This document shows, piece after piece, positions 30,914 to 39,907 of a stretch of 61,038 nt of DNA (positions are counted from its first letter, which is position 1; every line of letters begins with the position of its first letter). The notes beneath the pieces are model-generated. The model was not told the DNA's origin, did not search any database, and was given only the letters and a program-made list of their open reading frames with translations. The DNA is taken from assembly GCF_900094795.1 (NCBI RefSeq), contig NZ_FMBC01000009.1, positions 53,860 through 114,897 of the forward strand, read 5' to 3'. The position numbers and the translations under genes are program-made. The DNA comes from Kosakonia oryziphila. GTDB taxonomy: Bacteria > Pseudomonadota > Gammaproteobacteria > Enterobacterales > Enterobacteriaceae.

Positions 30914-31831
30914 TTATTCCTCCAGTTGATGATGATAGGGTAAGGCGGTCATCGCGCCTTTCGCCGTGGTGGCGAGCGCTCCGCAGCGTTGCGCGGTGGC
31001 AAGACGAGCGCCAAGTTGCTCCTGGTTATCCGGTAGCCCGTGCTGCGCCAGTTCCCACAGCAATCCGGCAACAAACGCATCTCCTGCGCCGGTGGTATCG
31101 ACGCTGATAACCGGCCGCGTTGGCCAGGTGCTGAGTGCGCCGCGCAGGCAGGCTTTGACGCCTGCTTTACCCTGCGTTACCAGCAACAGCGGGATGGCAA
31201 AACGTTCGGCCAATTGCTGCATGCTGACGTCGATATCCGTCTGGCCGCTAAAAAAGGCCAGCTCGTCTTCCGAGAGTTTTACTACGTCCGCCAGCGTGAA
31301 GGCCTGGCTCAGCGCATCATGTAACTGCTGCGGATCGGCCCACAAATCGTGGCGGATATTCGGGTCGAAGCTGACAAATCCGCCAGCGCTGCGGATGCGC
31401 GTCATCGCCGTAAACGTGGTGCTGCGCGATGGCTCAGCAGAGAGCGCAATTGAGCAGCAGTGCAGCCATTCGCCGCGCTGAAAGGGCGGTAAATCATCCA
31501 CAGCGAGAAACAGATCGGCGCTCGGTCGCACCATAAAGGTAAATGAGCGCTCACCCACTTCATCGAGCGCGACGACCACCGTGGAGGTGCGTTGCGTCGG
31601 GTCGGCAGACATAAATGCGGTATACACCTGCTCGGCGTCGAGGATTTGGCGCATAAAACGACCAAAAGGATCGTCACCGACGCGACCGATAAAACCGCTG
31701 TTTCCTTGCAAACGCGCAATGCCGACCGCCACATTTGCAGGCGCGCCGCCGGGACACTGCAACAAGCGCCCTGCGCCTTCCGGCAGTAAATCGACCACCG
31801 CATCACCCAGACACCAGACTCGTGCTGACAT
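30914..31831 (-). CDS. scrK: Fructokinase ScrK
   Basis: ScrK phosphorylates the free fructose released by ScrB to fructose-6-phosphate. The 305-residue protein belongs to the ribokinase/PfkB family: GGAPANVAVGIARL near the N-terminus (signature 1) and DTTGAGDAFVAGLL (signature 2, with the catalytic Asp) near residue 250. It is upstream of scrY with its own promoter and operator at 31869-31882, so scrK forms a separate unit that may read through into scrYAB. Confidence 0.96.
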   Translation of the reverse strand: MSARVWCLGDAVVDLLPEGAGRLLQCPGGAPANVAVGIARLQGNSGFIGRVGDDPFGRFMRQILDAEQVYTAFMSADPTQRTSTVVVALDEVGERSFTFMVRPSADLFLAVDDLPPFQRGEWLHCCSIALSAEPSRSTTFTAMTRIRSAGGFVSFDPNIRHDLWADPQQLHDALSQAFTLADVVKLSEDELAFFSGQTDIDVSMQQLAERFAIPLLLVTQGKAGVKACLRGALSTWPTRPVISVDTTGAGDAFVAGLLWELAQHGLPDNQEQLGARLATAQRCGALATTAKGAMTALPYHHQLEE

Positions 31832-31868
31832 ATCTCTCTCCCGCTTTAAAATAGTCGTTAAAACTTAA

Positions 31869-31882
31869 CTAAACCGGTTTAG
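31869..31882. promoter_or_regulatory. ScrR operator 3 (scrK)
   Basis: The third exact CTAAACCGGTTTAG palindrome, 37 bp upstream of scrK, between scrK and the divergent HAD phosphatase gene. Confidence 0.88.
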
Positions 31883-31958
31883 CAAATCAACTGCATCGTT
31901 AAGTTGTCATCTTTTTTTGCTAAAGTGCTGGGCGGATTTCCTTACTAAGGACGCGACA

Positions 31959-32630
31959 ATGCCGCAACCGCTGTACGTTTTCGATCTCGATAATACCTTG
32001 ATTTCTGGTGACAGTAGCACGATCTGGAGCCGCTACCTGGTGCGCGAAGGTTTTGCCGATGGCGCGGATTATTTACGCGATGAAGAGCGGCTGATGCAGG
32101 CTTACGCGCGTGGCGAAATGAATCTGCATGAATATGTGGCGCTGACCATGTCGCCGCTGCGCGATTTCCCGGTGGCGCTGGTGGGAAGCATGGTAGCGCT
32201 GTGTGTGGAAACGGAGATTGTGCCGCGCATCTACCCGCAGGCGCTGGCGTTAATCAGGGAATTGCAGGCCAGCAATCAAGCGATGCTGATTATCTCCGCG
32301 TCGGTCAGTTTGCTGGTGAAGGCGATTGCGCCGGTACTGGGCATTGAGCACGCGATTGGCGTGGAAGTGAAAACCGATAACGGGCGCTATACGGGGATCA
32401 TCGACGGTACGCCAAGCTATCAACAGGGCAAAATTATCTGCCTTGAAAACTTTCTTGTTGATCACCCGCAGCATCGTGGGGCCGTGACGTTTTATACCGA
32501 CTCGATTAACGATTTGCCGCTCTGCGAATACGCCAACCACGTATTTATGGTGAATCCCTGTCCGCAACTGGCGGCGCAGGGAGAACTGCGCCGCTGGCCG
32601 CAACTTAACTGGCAGCTTACTCCGGCTTAA
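31959..32630 (+). CDS. HAD-IB family phosphatase (SerB/CicA-like)
   Basis: A 223-residue HAD phosphatase of subfamily IB. Motif I is FDLDNTLISGDSS, the cap is a short helical insertion, motif II is IISASVS, and motif III/IV is FYTDSINDLPL. The pattern is that of phosphoserine- or phospholipid-head-type phosphatases; the substrate is not identified. Start ATG at 31959 has AAGGACG upstream. It is convergent with the phosphonate transporter genes and overlaps the last of them by 14 bp, which hints at a linked role in organophosphate use. Confidence 0.85.
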   Translation: MPQPLYVFDLDNTLISGDSSTIWSRYLVREGFADGADYLRDEERLMQAYARGEMNLHEYVALTMSPLRDFPVALVGSMVALCVETEIVPRIYPQALALIRELQASNQAMLIISASVSLLVKAIAPVLGIEHAIGVEVKTDNGRYTGIIDGTPSYQQGKIICLENFLVDHPQHRGAVTFYTDSINDLPLCEYANHVFMVNPCPQLAAQGELRRWPQLNWQLTPA

Positions 32631-33498
32631 ACAGCGGCACTGATTTACCGATAATATAGCGTCGGCGCAGCCAGGCCGATGCCATATCCATCAGCATCAC
32701 CACGACGACCAGAATCACAGTGATAAACATCACCACATCCCAGTTCCACAGCCGCATGTTTTCGGCATAAATCAGGCCGATACCGCCCGCGCCGACAAAA
32801 CCCAGCACCGCCGCCGAACGGGTGTTCGACTCTATCTGATAAAGGCTCAGTGCAAGGAAAGTCGGGAATGACTGGGTAAAGGTGCTGAAACGGTGCTTTT
32901 GCAGGCCGCTCGCGCCGACGGCAGTCATCCCGCGTCCCGGCGAACGATCCACCGCTTCATGGCTTTCGGCGTACAGACGGCCAAGTAAACCGGTATCCTG
33001 CATGATAATCGCCAGTACCCCGGCCAGCGGTCCAAGGCCGACAGCGCGCACAAAAATCAGCCCCCAGATCGCCATATCGATGCCGCGCAGAATGTCGAAC
33101 AGGCGACGCATACAAAACGCCACGGTGCCGAGTAACCCGCCGCGCATGATGTTGCGTGCAGCAAGGAATGAGAGCAGCAACGCCAGCATTGTGGCGGTGA
33201 GCGTACCGGCGAAAACAATCGCCAGTGTGATGCCAATCTGCGAGAAATAGTAGCCAAATGGCCAGTTGAGGAAATCGTGCCAGACAAACATGCGCAACAG
33301 ATAGTGGCCTATCTGCTGTACGCCGCTAAGCGCCTGATCGAGCGAAATGCCGAATTGCATAAAAAACCACAGATAGTAGAGCGCAGCAGCCAGTGCGATC
33401 AGGCCGAGACGGCGCAGATAGCGCCCCTGCGCTTTGAACAAATCACTGTGCAGTTTACGACTTAAGGTCACGTTCGGTACGGTTTGCCAGCTTGTCAT
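32617..33498 (-). CDS. phnE: Phosphonate-type ABC permease, second PhnE
   Basis: An inner-membrane permease of the PhnE family (293 residues), with the inner-membrane-component loop around VGASGLQKHRFSTFTQSFP and the end text GFVGAGGIGLIYAENMRLW. It starts four bases before the stop of the first phnE (overlap 33495-33498), so the two form a heterodimeric channel, as in systems with split PhnE1/PhnE2. The last gene of phnC-phnD-phnE-phnE. Confidence 0.9.
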   Translation of the reverse strand: MTSWQTVPNVTLSRKLHSDLFKAQGRYLRRLGLIALAAALYYLWFFMQFGISLDQALSGVQQIGHYLLRMFVWHDFLNWPFGYYFSQIGITLAIVFAGTLTATMLALLLSFLAARNIMRGGLLGTVAFCMRRLFDILRGIDMAIWGLIFVRAVGLGPLAGVLAIIMQDTGLLGRLYAESHEAVDRSPGRGMTAVGASGLQKHRFSTFTQSFPTFLALSLYQIESNTRSAAVLGFVGAGGIGLIYAENMRLWNWDVVMFITVILVVVVMLMDMASAWLRRRYIIGKSVPLFKPE

Positions 33499-34367
33499 TT
33501 TTTCCCCTCCAGCACCCACTGGCGCAAACGGCCAGAGAGGGTATCGAGCGCAGAAACCACAATGATGATCAGCAGCAACGTAATGCTGACCTGATCGTAG
33601 CGGTCGAGTTTAATATTGGTCATCAGCTCCTGGCCGATACCGCCTGCGCCAACCAGACCAAGAATGGTGGAGGAGCGGAAGTTAATCTCCAGGCGCATAA
33701 AGCCGTAGGAGAAAAAAATCGGTTTGACCTGTGGCCACAGCGCGAAGCGGATGCGTTGCAGATGCGTGGCACCGCAGGCGGCCAGCCCGCGTACCGGACG
33801 ATCCTGCGTACTTTCCACTGCTTCATAGAACAGTTTGGTCAGGCTGCCGACGGTGTGCAGCGCCAGCGCAAGGAAACCGGGAATCGCGCCAATGCCAAAT
33901 GCCATCACGAAAATGACCGCCCACGCCAGCTCCGGCATGGTGCGCAAAAACGCCACCAGCGTGCGAATGGCAAAACGTACTGGCGGCGGTGACCAGGTAT
34001 TGCTCGCCGCCAGAAAAGCCAGCACGCCAGCGATGACAAAAGAGAGCAGTGTGGAGGCCAGCGCCAGTTGCAGGGTTTCCCAAATCAGCGGTAACTGAAT
34101 TGGCAGGCGATAACCCCAATACGCCAGCGAGCCTTTGGTGTGGCTGTCGGCAAATAGTTGCGACCAGTGCAGCGTCGGCACGGTTTCCAGCATGTAATCA
34201 AGGAAGTTGGGCAACGAGTGCCAGATAGTAAAAATATTAAATTCGGCGGCGTTTCCGGCGGCAAACCAGAGCGCCAGCAGCAGTAACGAAGAGGCCACAG
34301 TGTCGCGCTTCTGGCGCGTTCTGACCTGTTGGTAATAGTGCTCAAACTGCGTATTCGACGTGTTCAT
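33495..34367 (-). CDS. phnE: Phosphonate-type ABC permease, first PhnE
   Basis: PhnE-family permease of 290 residues from MNTSNTQ, with a transmembrane domain and conserved loop GLAACGATHLQRIRFALWP and GLVGAGGIGQELMTNI. It partners the downstream PhnE. The ribosome site at this ATG is weak; TTG codons at 34376 and 34394 are in frame and the former has AGGA five bases upstream, so the true start may be 3-9 codons earlier. Confidence 0.9.
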   Translation of the reverse strand: MNTSNTQFEHYYQQVRTRQKRDTVASSLLLLALWFAAGNAAEFNIFTIWHSLPNFLDYMLETVPTLHWSQLFADSHTKGSLAYWGYRLPIQLPLIWETLQLALASTLLSFVIAGVLAFLAASNTWSPPPVRFAIRTLVAFLRTMPELAWAVIFVMAFGIGAIPGFLALALHTVGSLTKLFYEAVESTQDRPVRGLAACGATHLQRIRFALWPQVKPIFFSYGFMRLEINFRSSTILGLVGAGGIGQELMTNIKLDRYDQVSITLLLIIIVVSALDTLSGRLRQWVLEGKK

Positions 34368-34402
34368 GCGTTGCAATAGCGTCCTGTATGGCAATCGAAT
34401 AA

Positions 34403-34428
34403 AAGCCCCTGGTTCGACGCAGGGGCTT
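34403..34428 (-). terminator. Intra-operon hairpin between phnD and phnE
   Basis: AAGCCCCTG (34403-34411) and CAGGGGCTT (34420-34428) form a 9-bp stem followed on the minus strand by TTATT. It may reduce read-through so that binding protein exceeds permease. Confidence 0.7.
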
Positions 34429-34445
34429 ATTTCATGAGGTGCCGA

Positions 34446-35387
34446 TTAGCGTGCAGTGACCAGCTCGCGTTTCATCTCGATAATCTGTTTGAAGTCATCC
34501 ACGCTGCTCGGGCCGATATGCTGTGTGCCGCCCATCGCTTTCACGAAGCAGGCGTGATTATCGGTATCCAGTTTCTTCACGGCGGTGATGACTTTGGCTT
34601 TGAAATCCGCCGGCAGGCTGTTGCTTACCAGGATTGGGCCGTTCGGGATCAGCGGCGATTCCCAGATGATACGGATATCTTTCATCAGATTCGGATGATC
34701 CATGCGGATCAAGCGGTTAAAGGCGCCCGCGCTGTAGCCGGTATTGTAGTCGCCAACCAAAGATGTCCAGGTGACTGCGCCAGCGAACTGGCCGTTCAGC
34801 ACGCCGAGAATGTCTTGCTCATGACCGCCAGAGAAGGTAACGCTGGAGAAGTAGTTGTTATATTTGTTGTCGGCATTGCCGCCGAATTTCTGTTTAAACG
34901 CGTAGTTCGGGATCAGGTAGCCGGAGGTGGAATCCGGATCCGCAAAGCCGAACGCTTTGCCTTTCAGATCTTCCAGCTTTTTGTACGGGCTATCGGCTTT
35001 CACGATCACCACTGAGTGGTAACCGCGCGATTGATCTTTATCGTCAACCGCAATACCCACGATATCGACCGCTTTCGGGTTGTTGATATACACCGAAGCG
35101 TAAGATGAAGGCGACATGCTCAGCACCACGTCAACTTTCCCGCCCAGCAGCCCCTGGATCACACCGGAGTAGTCAGAGGAGTTGCGCAGTTTGGTATCGA
35201 CGTTCAGCTCTTTATCGAGAAACTCTTTCACACACTGGTTATCACCGATTTGCTGAGTCGCGTTCTGCCCGCCCAGAATCCCCAGATTCAATTCCTTTGG
35301 CTGCTCAGCGGCAGAAGCCTGCCATGCCAACAGAAGACCTGTCATCAATGCAGATAAACGTAATGCGACAGAAATAGGGTTTTTCAT
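34446..35387 (-). CDS. phnD: Phosphonate ABC periplasmic binding protein PhnD
   Basis: Solute receptor of the PhnCDE class, 313 residues from MKNPISV, with a signal peptide cut after AWQASA. The PhnD ligand loop is recognisable in DPDSTSGYLIPNY, where Ser/Thr side chains bind the phosphonate group. It differs enough from E. coli PhnD that the ligand could be another phosphonate, phosphite or phosphate ester. The second of two close ATGs is chosen because ACAGG stands 8 bases upstream of it. Confidence 0.9.
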   Translation of the reverse strand: MKNPISVALRLSALMTGLLLAWQASAAEQPKELNLGILGGQNATQQIGDNQCVKEFLDKELNVDTKLRNSSDYSGVIQGLLGGKVDVVLSMSPSSYASVYINNPKAVDIVGIAVDDKDQSRGYHSVVIVKADSPYKKLEDLKGKAFGFADPDSTSGYLIPNYAFKQKFGGNADNKYNNYFSSVTFSGGHEQDILGVLNGQFAGAVTWTSLVGDYNTGYSAGAFNRLIRMDHPNLMKDIRIIWESPLIPNGPILVSNSLPADFKAKVITAVKKLDTDNHACFVKAMGGTQHIGPSSVDDFKQIIEMKRELVTAR

Positions 35388-35422
35388 TGTCATTGCCTGT
35401 GTTGTCTCATTGGAAGGAATAA

Positions 35423-36268
35423 TTAATGCAATTGGCTGATTTCATCGCCGTACAGCACGTGCAGAACATCCTGTGTCAGCCGGGAAGGGTGGTCGTCAAA
35501 AATAATGCGTCCTTGCGCCACGCCGATAACCCGCGTGCAGTATTCTTTTACCAGCTCAACAGAGTGCAGGTTGACCATCACGCTGATGCCCTGCTGGCTC
35601 ACTTCGCGCAGTACATCCATGATGCGCTGGGTATTTTTGGGATCCAGCGAAGCGACAGGTTCGTCCGCCAGTAATAACGAGGGATTCTGGATCAGAGCCC
35701 GGCAAATCGCCACGCGCTGCATCTGCCCACCGGAGAGCGTCTCTGCGCGCTGTAATGCGTGTGGCAGCATGTTCAGCCATTCAAGCAGAGCGATGGCTTT
35801 CGCGCGGTCTTCGTCGGTGAAAATTTTAAACAGCGATTTTAGCGTTGATGTCTGGCTAAGACGTCCGAGCAGCACGTTGGTCAGTACATCCAGGCGCGGA
35901 ACGAGGCAGAAATCCTGGAAAATCATGCCGCACTGGCTGCGCCACTGATTGAGTGCACGGCCTTTCAGGCGTGACACATCACGCGGCTCGTTTTCATCAT
36001 CGGAGAAACTTAAGATCTCGCCCGCGCTGGCGCTGTGCGTGCCATTCAGGACATGTAATAACGTTGATTTACCCGCGCCGGAACGGCCAATCACGCCGAC
36101 CATCTCACCGCTGTGCAGATCGAAACTGATATCGTGCAGCACGGTCTGGTGAGCGTTATACGATTTGCGCAAATTTCTGACGCTCAGCACCTTTTGTTTC
36201 GGCACGGTGTTTAAGTGATGCTGATATGAATTGGGGTGTTCAGAAAGTTCTGCCAATGCGCTGTTCAT
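35423..36268 (-). CDS. phnC: Phosphonate ABC ATPase PhnC
   Basis: The nucleotide-binding subunit of the phosphonate importer. Walker A is GRSGAGKST, signature is [10 protein letters not shown], Walker B is [13 protein letters not shown], and the H-loop is MVNLHSV, all PhnC-like. The start at 36268 (MNSALAEL) follows GGAAGACTT; an in-frame ATG at 36289 would add seven residues. It is the promoter-proximal gene, 36 bp before phnD. Confidence 0.92.
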   Translation of the reverse strand: MNSALAELSEHPNSYQHHLNTVPKQKVLSVRNLRKSYNAHQTVLHDISFDLHSGEMVGVIGRSGAGKSTLLHVLNGTHSASAGEILSFSDDENEPRDVSRLKGRALNQWRSQCGMIFQDFCLVPRLDVLTNVLLGRLSQTSTLKSLFKIFTDEDRAKAIALLEWLNMLPHALQRAETLSGGQMQRVAICRALIQNPSLLLADEPVASLDPKNTQRIMDVLREVSQQGISVMVNLHSVELVKEYCTRVIGVAQGRIIFDDHPSRLTQDVLHVLYGDEISQLH

Positions 36269-36318
36269 AAGTCTTCCGGTTTTTGTCATTCAACTGGCGT
36301 CCATTAACGGCACAACAG

Positions 36319-36335
36319 ATGATCGTTTTATGACG
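36319..36335 (-). promoter_or_regulatory. Candidate Pho box upstream of phnC
   Basis: On the minus strand CGTCATAAAACGATCAT resembles two PhoB half-sites (TGTCATAAAA-TGTCAT), and GTTAAT follows about 11 bases later as a possible -10. Phosphate-starvation control would fit the operon. By-eye match only. Confidence 0.45.
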
Positions 36336-36574
36336 AACAGGCGAACAAATAATGAATGCGAAGGTTTCGTTTAAGATTATGCTGGCCGCCGCAGGCGCGA
36401 TAGATGGCGCATGCCCCATCGAACTGCTGCCATTGCGTTACTTTCTCCTTAAAGTTAACGGTCATCTACGCTTGTATCTGCCTGGCGATGGGGCGATATA
36501 AGCCACCAAGAGCCTGGCCCATTAGGCTATTTTATTTGCCATTTTGGTCCTGAGCAGTGCTCACACAAAATGCC

Positions 36575-36725
36575 ATAACATTTTGAACGCCGCTTGCGGC
36601 GGCCCTTTAGGGCGAGCGAAGCGAGTCATCCTCACGTACTGCGTGTACGCTCCGGTTGTTGCGCGCTGTCCGTGCCCAAACTGGCTGCAACAATATACGC
36701 CTACTGGGCCAGGTTCTAAATGGGT
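36575..36725. repeat. Intergenic repeat related to the tRNA-flanking spacer
   Basis: A hairpin (GCCGC..GCGGC) is followed by GGCCCTTTAGGGCGAGCGAAGCGAGTCATCCT (36600-36631). The same arrangement, with GGCCCGCAGGGCGAG and GAGTCATCCTC, occurs at 168-204 beside the tRNA. The flanks continue into text (TACGCTCCGGTTGTTGCGCG) that I know as a dispersed noncoding element of enteric genomes. A 107-codon frame through it is not taken as a gene. The rest of 36269-36975 shows only a short unsupported frame at about 36350-36500. Confidence 0.6.
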
Positions 36726-36975
36726 TATTTTTACGTTATTTCCCATGACATTATCTTTTTCTTTCTGGTTATTTTTCTGCACGAGAAGGCGACCCGTGCA
36801 TGATATTAAGAGGAGATTTAAGATTTTTCTTCCTGCTATTTTTTGTGCGGCAATAGCATATATTTAAACCACGCCACCATCACAAAAGTCAGAAAAAAAA
36901 AGCAATGTTATTGCATCGGTTGGCGTACTGTCTATATGTTAACTCTGTGTTTCAAAAATGATACCAGGGGGTTAT

Positions 36976-38064
36976 ATGGACAGGAAGATCGCAACGCTGG
37001 CCGCCGTTCTGGCCACCGCATTTACAGGTTCTGTGCTGGCGGCGGTGCCTGCGGGTTATCCAGCGGAATATCAGAAAATTGTCGATGCCGGGACGAAAGA
37101 AGGTAAAGTCGTTATTTATTCGACAACGGATACCAAAGCCGCAGGCCCGCTAATTAAAGGCTTTGAAGAGCAATATCCGGGAATCAAAGTCGAATATAAC
37201 GATATGAACAGTACCGAGTTATATAACCGCTATCTCAGTGAGCAAGCCTCCGGTAGTGGTAGTGGCGATGTGGTCTGGAGTTCATCGATGGATACTGCGC
37301 TGAAACTGGCGACGGATTATGCCGCAGAATATGTTTCACCGGAAAAAGAGAAATTACCGAAATGGGCGGTGTGGCAGCAAAAAGCCTATGGCACCACTTA
37401 TGAACCAGTGGTGTTTATTTATAATAAACGGCTGATCCCCGCAGGCGATGTTCCCGATTCCCATAGTGCACTGGCGAAATTAATTGCTGCGCAGAGCGAT
37501 AAATTCAAAAATAAAGTCACCACCTACGATATTGAAAAATCCGGCCTCGGTTTTATGCTCGCTGTTCAGGACAGCAAAAGCGACAAAGACTATTTCGCGC
37601 ATCTGGCTGATATCGCCAAAGGCGGCCTGACGGTGCAGTCTTCCACCGGCACTATGATGGAACGCGTCTCGTCGGGTGAAAACCTGATTGGTTACAATAT
37701 CCTTGGCTCGTACGCCGAAGCGCGCATTAAAGGGGATAAATCGCTGGGGATCTCTTACCCGAAAGATTATGTGCTGGTGCTGTCGCGCGTGTCATTTATC
37801 AGTGCGGAAGCGGAACACAGCAATGCGGCGAAACTGTGGTTTGACTATGTGCTGTCGGAAAAAGGGCAGAGCATTCTCGCCAACCAGGCGGATATTCCTT
37901 CCTTACGCCAGGATATTGAAGGCAAAAACGATATTGATGGTATGACCAAATTGCTGGGGCAGGCGCTGAAGCCGATCCCGGTGAATGAGTCACTGCTGGA
38001 ATATCTGGAGCCGAAAAAACGTCTGGAATTTATTAAACAGTGGCGCGAAGCCGCCGCCAAATAA
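36976..38064 (+). CDS. ABC importer periplasmic binding protein, ferric-iron class
   Basis: A solute-binding protein of the FbpA/AfuA/FutA superfamily, 362 residues with a signal peptide cut after GSVLAA. Family text includes GKVVIYSTTDTKAAGPLIKGF near the start (seen as VVIYSTTDT) and YNDMNSTELYNRY. Members bind ferric iron, but relatives take up 2-aminoethylphosphonate, sugars phosphates or polyamines; I see no diagnostic Tyr pair by eye. ATG at 36976 follows AGGGGGTT. It heads a three-gene operon, separated from the permease by a hairpin. Confidence 0.87.
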   Translation: MDRKIATLAAVLATAFTGSVLAAVPAGYPAEYQKIVDAGTKEGKVVIYSTTDTKAAGPLIKGFEEQYPGIKVEYNDMNSTELYNRYLSEQASGSGSGDVVWSSSMDTALKLATDYAAEYVSPEKEKLPKWAVWQQKAYGTTYEPVVFIYNKRLIPAGDVPDSHSALAKLIAAQSDKFKNKVTTYDIEKSGLGFMLAVQDSKSDKDYFAHLADIAKGGLTVQSSTGTMMERVSSGENLIGYNILGSYAEARIKGDKSLGISYPKDYVLVLSRVSFISAEAEHSNAAKLWFDYVLSEKGQSILANQADIPSLRQDIEGKNDIDGMTKLLGQALKPIPVNESLLEYLEPKKRLEFIKQWREAAAK

Positions 38065-38075
38065 CCTCCATCACC

Positions 38076-38100
38076 GTTGTGCGTCGCTGCGATGCACAAC
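38076..38100 (+). terminator. Hairpin between binding-protein and permease genes
   Basis: GTTGTGC (38076-38082) and GCACAAC (38094-38100) form a stem followed by GTTTTGCC. It is well placed to give partial termination so that the binding protein is made in excess. Confidence 0.7.
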
Positions 38101-38137
38101 GTTTTGCCTGGCGTGACAGAGCATAAAGGGATTATTT

Positions 38138-39907
38138 ATGAATATCGTGCGCAGAAAATGGCAGGGGTTGCCGCGTGGCGTAACTGTATTAATTACCGCG
38201 CTGGTTATTTATATTCCGCTGTTATTTATTGTGGTGCAGAGTTTCCTCTCAGCCCCTTTTTTCGCCCGTAGCAAAGAGTTCAGCCTTGAATCCTTTGCCT
38301 TTATTTTTACCGATCCTGATTTTTATCTGGCGCTAAAATCCGGCTTTATTCTGGCTTTCGGGCTGGTGATTATTGCGATTCCACTCGGCGGCATCCTCGC
38401 CTTTCTGATGGTACGCACTGATTTGCCGGGGCGTAGGTTTATCGAACCGTTGATTCTGGTACCGATTTTCGTCTCGCCGATGGTGCTTGGTTTTGGCTAT
38501 GTGGTCGCCGCCGGGCCGGTGGGCTTTTTCTCGCGCTGGGCGGAGGAGCTAATCGGTTTTGTGCCGTGGAACATCTACTCGATGTTCAGCATTGTGGTGA
38601 TTGCCGGTTTAACCCATGTGCCCCATGCCTATCTTTATATCTCATCGGCATTACGCAGTGTCGGCTCGGATGTCGAAGAAGCGGCGCGCACCGTCGGCGC
38701 ATCGCCGCTTCAGGTGATGACCGCCGTCAGCCTGCCGATGGTCCGCCCCTCGATGCTGTATGCCTGCGTGCTGCTCTTTTTCCTCGGTCTGGAAGTGTTC
38801 GGCCTGATGCTGGTACTCGGCGATCCTGAAGGCAACATGGTACTGGCAACGTATTTATATAAGTTGACCAACAAACTGGGTACACCGTCGTATCACCTGA
38901 TGGCGGCGGTGGCGGTAGTGTTGATTTGCATCACCATTCCGTTGGTGATGTTGCAGCGCAGATTGATGCGCACCGCCAGCCGTTTCGTCACCATGAAGGG
39001 CAAAGCCTCGCAGGCGCGCGCGCTGCCGCTCGGCAAATGGCGCTGGGTGGCGGGAATGGTGGTGATGGCGTGGCTTACCGTTACCATCGGCGTGCCATTG
39101 ATCGGCGTAGTGCTACGGGCGTTTATCGCCAACTGGGGCGTCGGCGTTTCGCTGTGGGACGAGGTTTCGCTCTCCACGTTTCGCAATATCTGGCAGCAGC
39201 CGAACCTGTTGCGCGCCATCGTCAACTCGATGGCCATTGGTGTGATTGGCGGTGCGCTGGCGGTGGTCTGCTATCTGTTCGTCGGCATTGCGATGCACCG
39301 CAAGCAGGATAATGTCACACGCTTTCTCGACTATAGCGTGCTGGTGCCACGTGCCGTGCCAGGGCTGCTGGCGGGGCTGGCGTTCTTATGGGTGTTCCTT
39401 TTCCTGCCGATGTGGCTGGATCAGTCGCTGAAAAACGGTTGGCTCTCCGGGCTGCCGGTGGCGCAGTGGCTGCGCGACAACCTGGTCGTCTGGCTACGTT
39501 CGTTGCGTACCACCATCTTCAGCGTCTGGCTGGCCTATACCGTGGTGTGGATGGCGTATGGTCTGCGCTTGATCTCCTCCACGCTGTTGCAGGTCGGGCC
39601 GGAACTGGAAGAGGCTGCACGCAGTACCGGCGCGTCGCGCGGACAGGTAACCCGTCATGTCACGGTGCCGCTGTCGCGCTACGGTTTGATCGGCTCCTGG
39701 TTGTTGATGTTCCTGATTTTTGAGCGTGAATACTCAACCGGTGTTTACCTGCTTTCTCCGGGCACTGAAACCATCGGCTCGATGCTGGTGTCGCTGTGGG
39801 CGGCGGGCGCGATCGATATCGTCGCTGCGCTGTCGTTTATCAATATTCTGCTGGTGGTCATCGGTCTTGGCGTGGCCCTGCGCTTTGGAGTGAAATTACA
39901 TGATTGA
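38138..39907 (+). CDS. ABC importer permease, fused two-domain (FbpB class)
   Basis: A 589-residue permease with two BPD_transp_1 domains in tandem, each with its own EAA loop (EEAARTVGASPLQVMTAVSLP at about residue 190 and EEAARSTGASRGQVTRHVTVP at about residue 490). This duplicated layout is typical of iron-class permeases such as FbpB and of related phosphonate/polyamine systems. It begins with ATG at 38138 and overlaps the ATPase gene by 8 bp. Confidence 0.9.
   Translation: MNIVRRKWQGLPRGVTVLITALVIYIPLLFIVVQSFLSAPFFARSKEFSLESFAFIFTDPDFYLALKSGFILAFGLVIIAIPLGGILAFLMVRTDLPGRRFIEPLILVPIFVSPMVLGFGYVVAAGPVGFFSRWAEELIGFVPWNIYSMFSIVVIAGLTHVPHAYLYISSALRSVGSDVEEAARTVGASPLQVMTAVSLPMVRPSMLYACVLLFFLGLEVFGLMLVLGDPEGNMVLATYLYKLTNKLGTPSYHLMAAVAVVLICITIPLVMLQRRLMRTASRFVTMKGKASQARALPLGKWRWVAGMVVMAWLTVTIGVPLIGVVLRAFIANWGVGVSLWDEVSLSTFRNIWQQPNLLRAIVNSMAIGVIGGALAVVCYLFVGIAMHRKQDNVTRFLDYSVLVPRAVPGLLAGLAFLWVFLFLPMWLDQSLKNGWLSGLPVAQWLRDNLVVWLRSLRTTIFSVWLAYTVVWMAYGLRLISSTLLQVGPELEEAARSTGASRGQVTRHVTVPLSRYGLIGSWLLMFLIFEREYSTGVYLLSPGTETIGSMLVSLWAAGAIDIVAALSFINILLVVIGLGVALRFGVKLHD

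Noticed and set aside
36350..36502. About 50-codon plus-strand frame starting MNAKVSFKIML
   Set aside because: No ribosome site, overlaps the likely phnC promoter region, and no family is recognised.
36544..36867. 107-codon plus-strand frame
   Set aside because: It runs through the dispersed noncoding repeat, lacks a ribosome site, and its translation is the kind produced wherever that repeat occurs.
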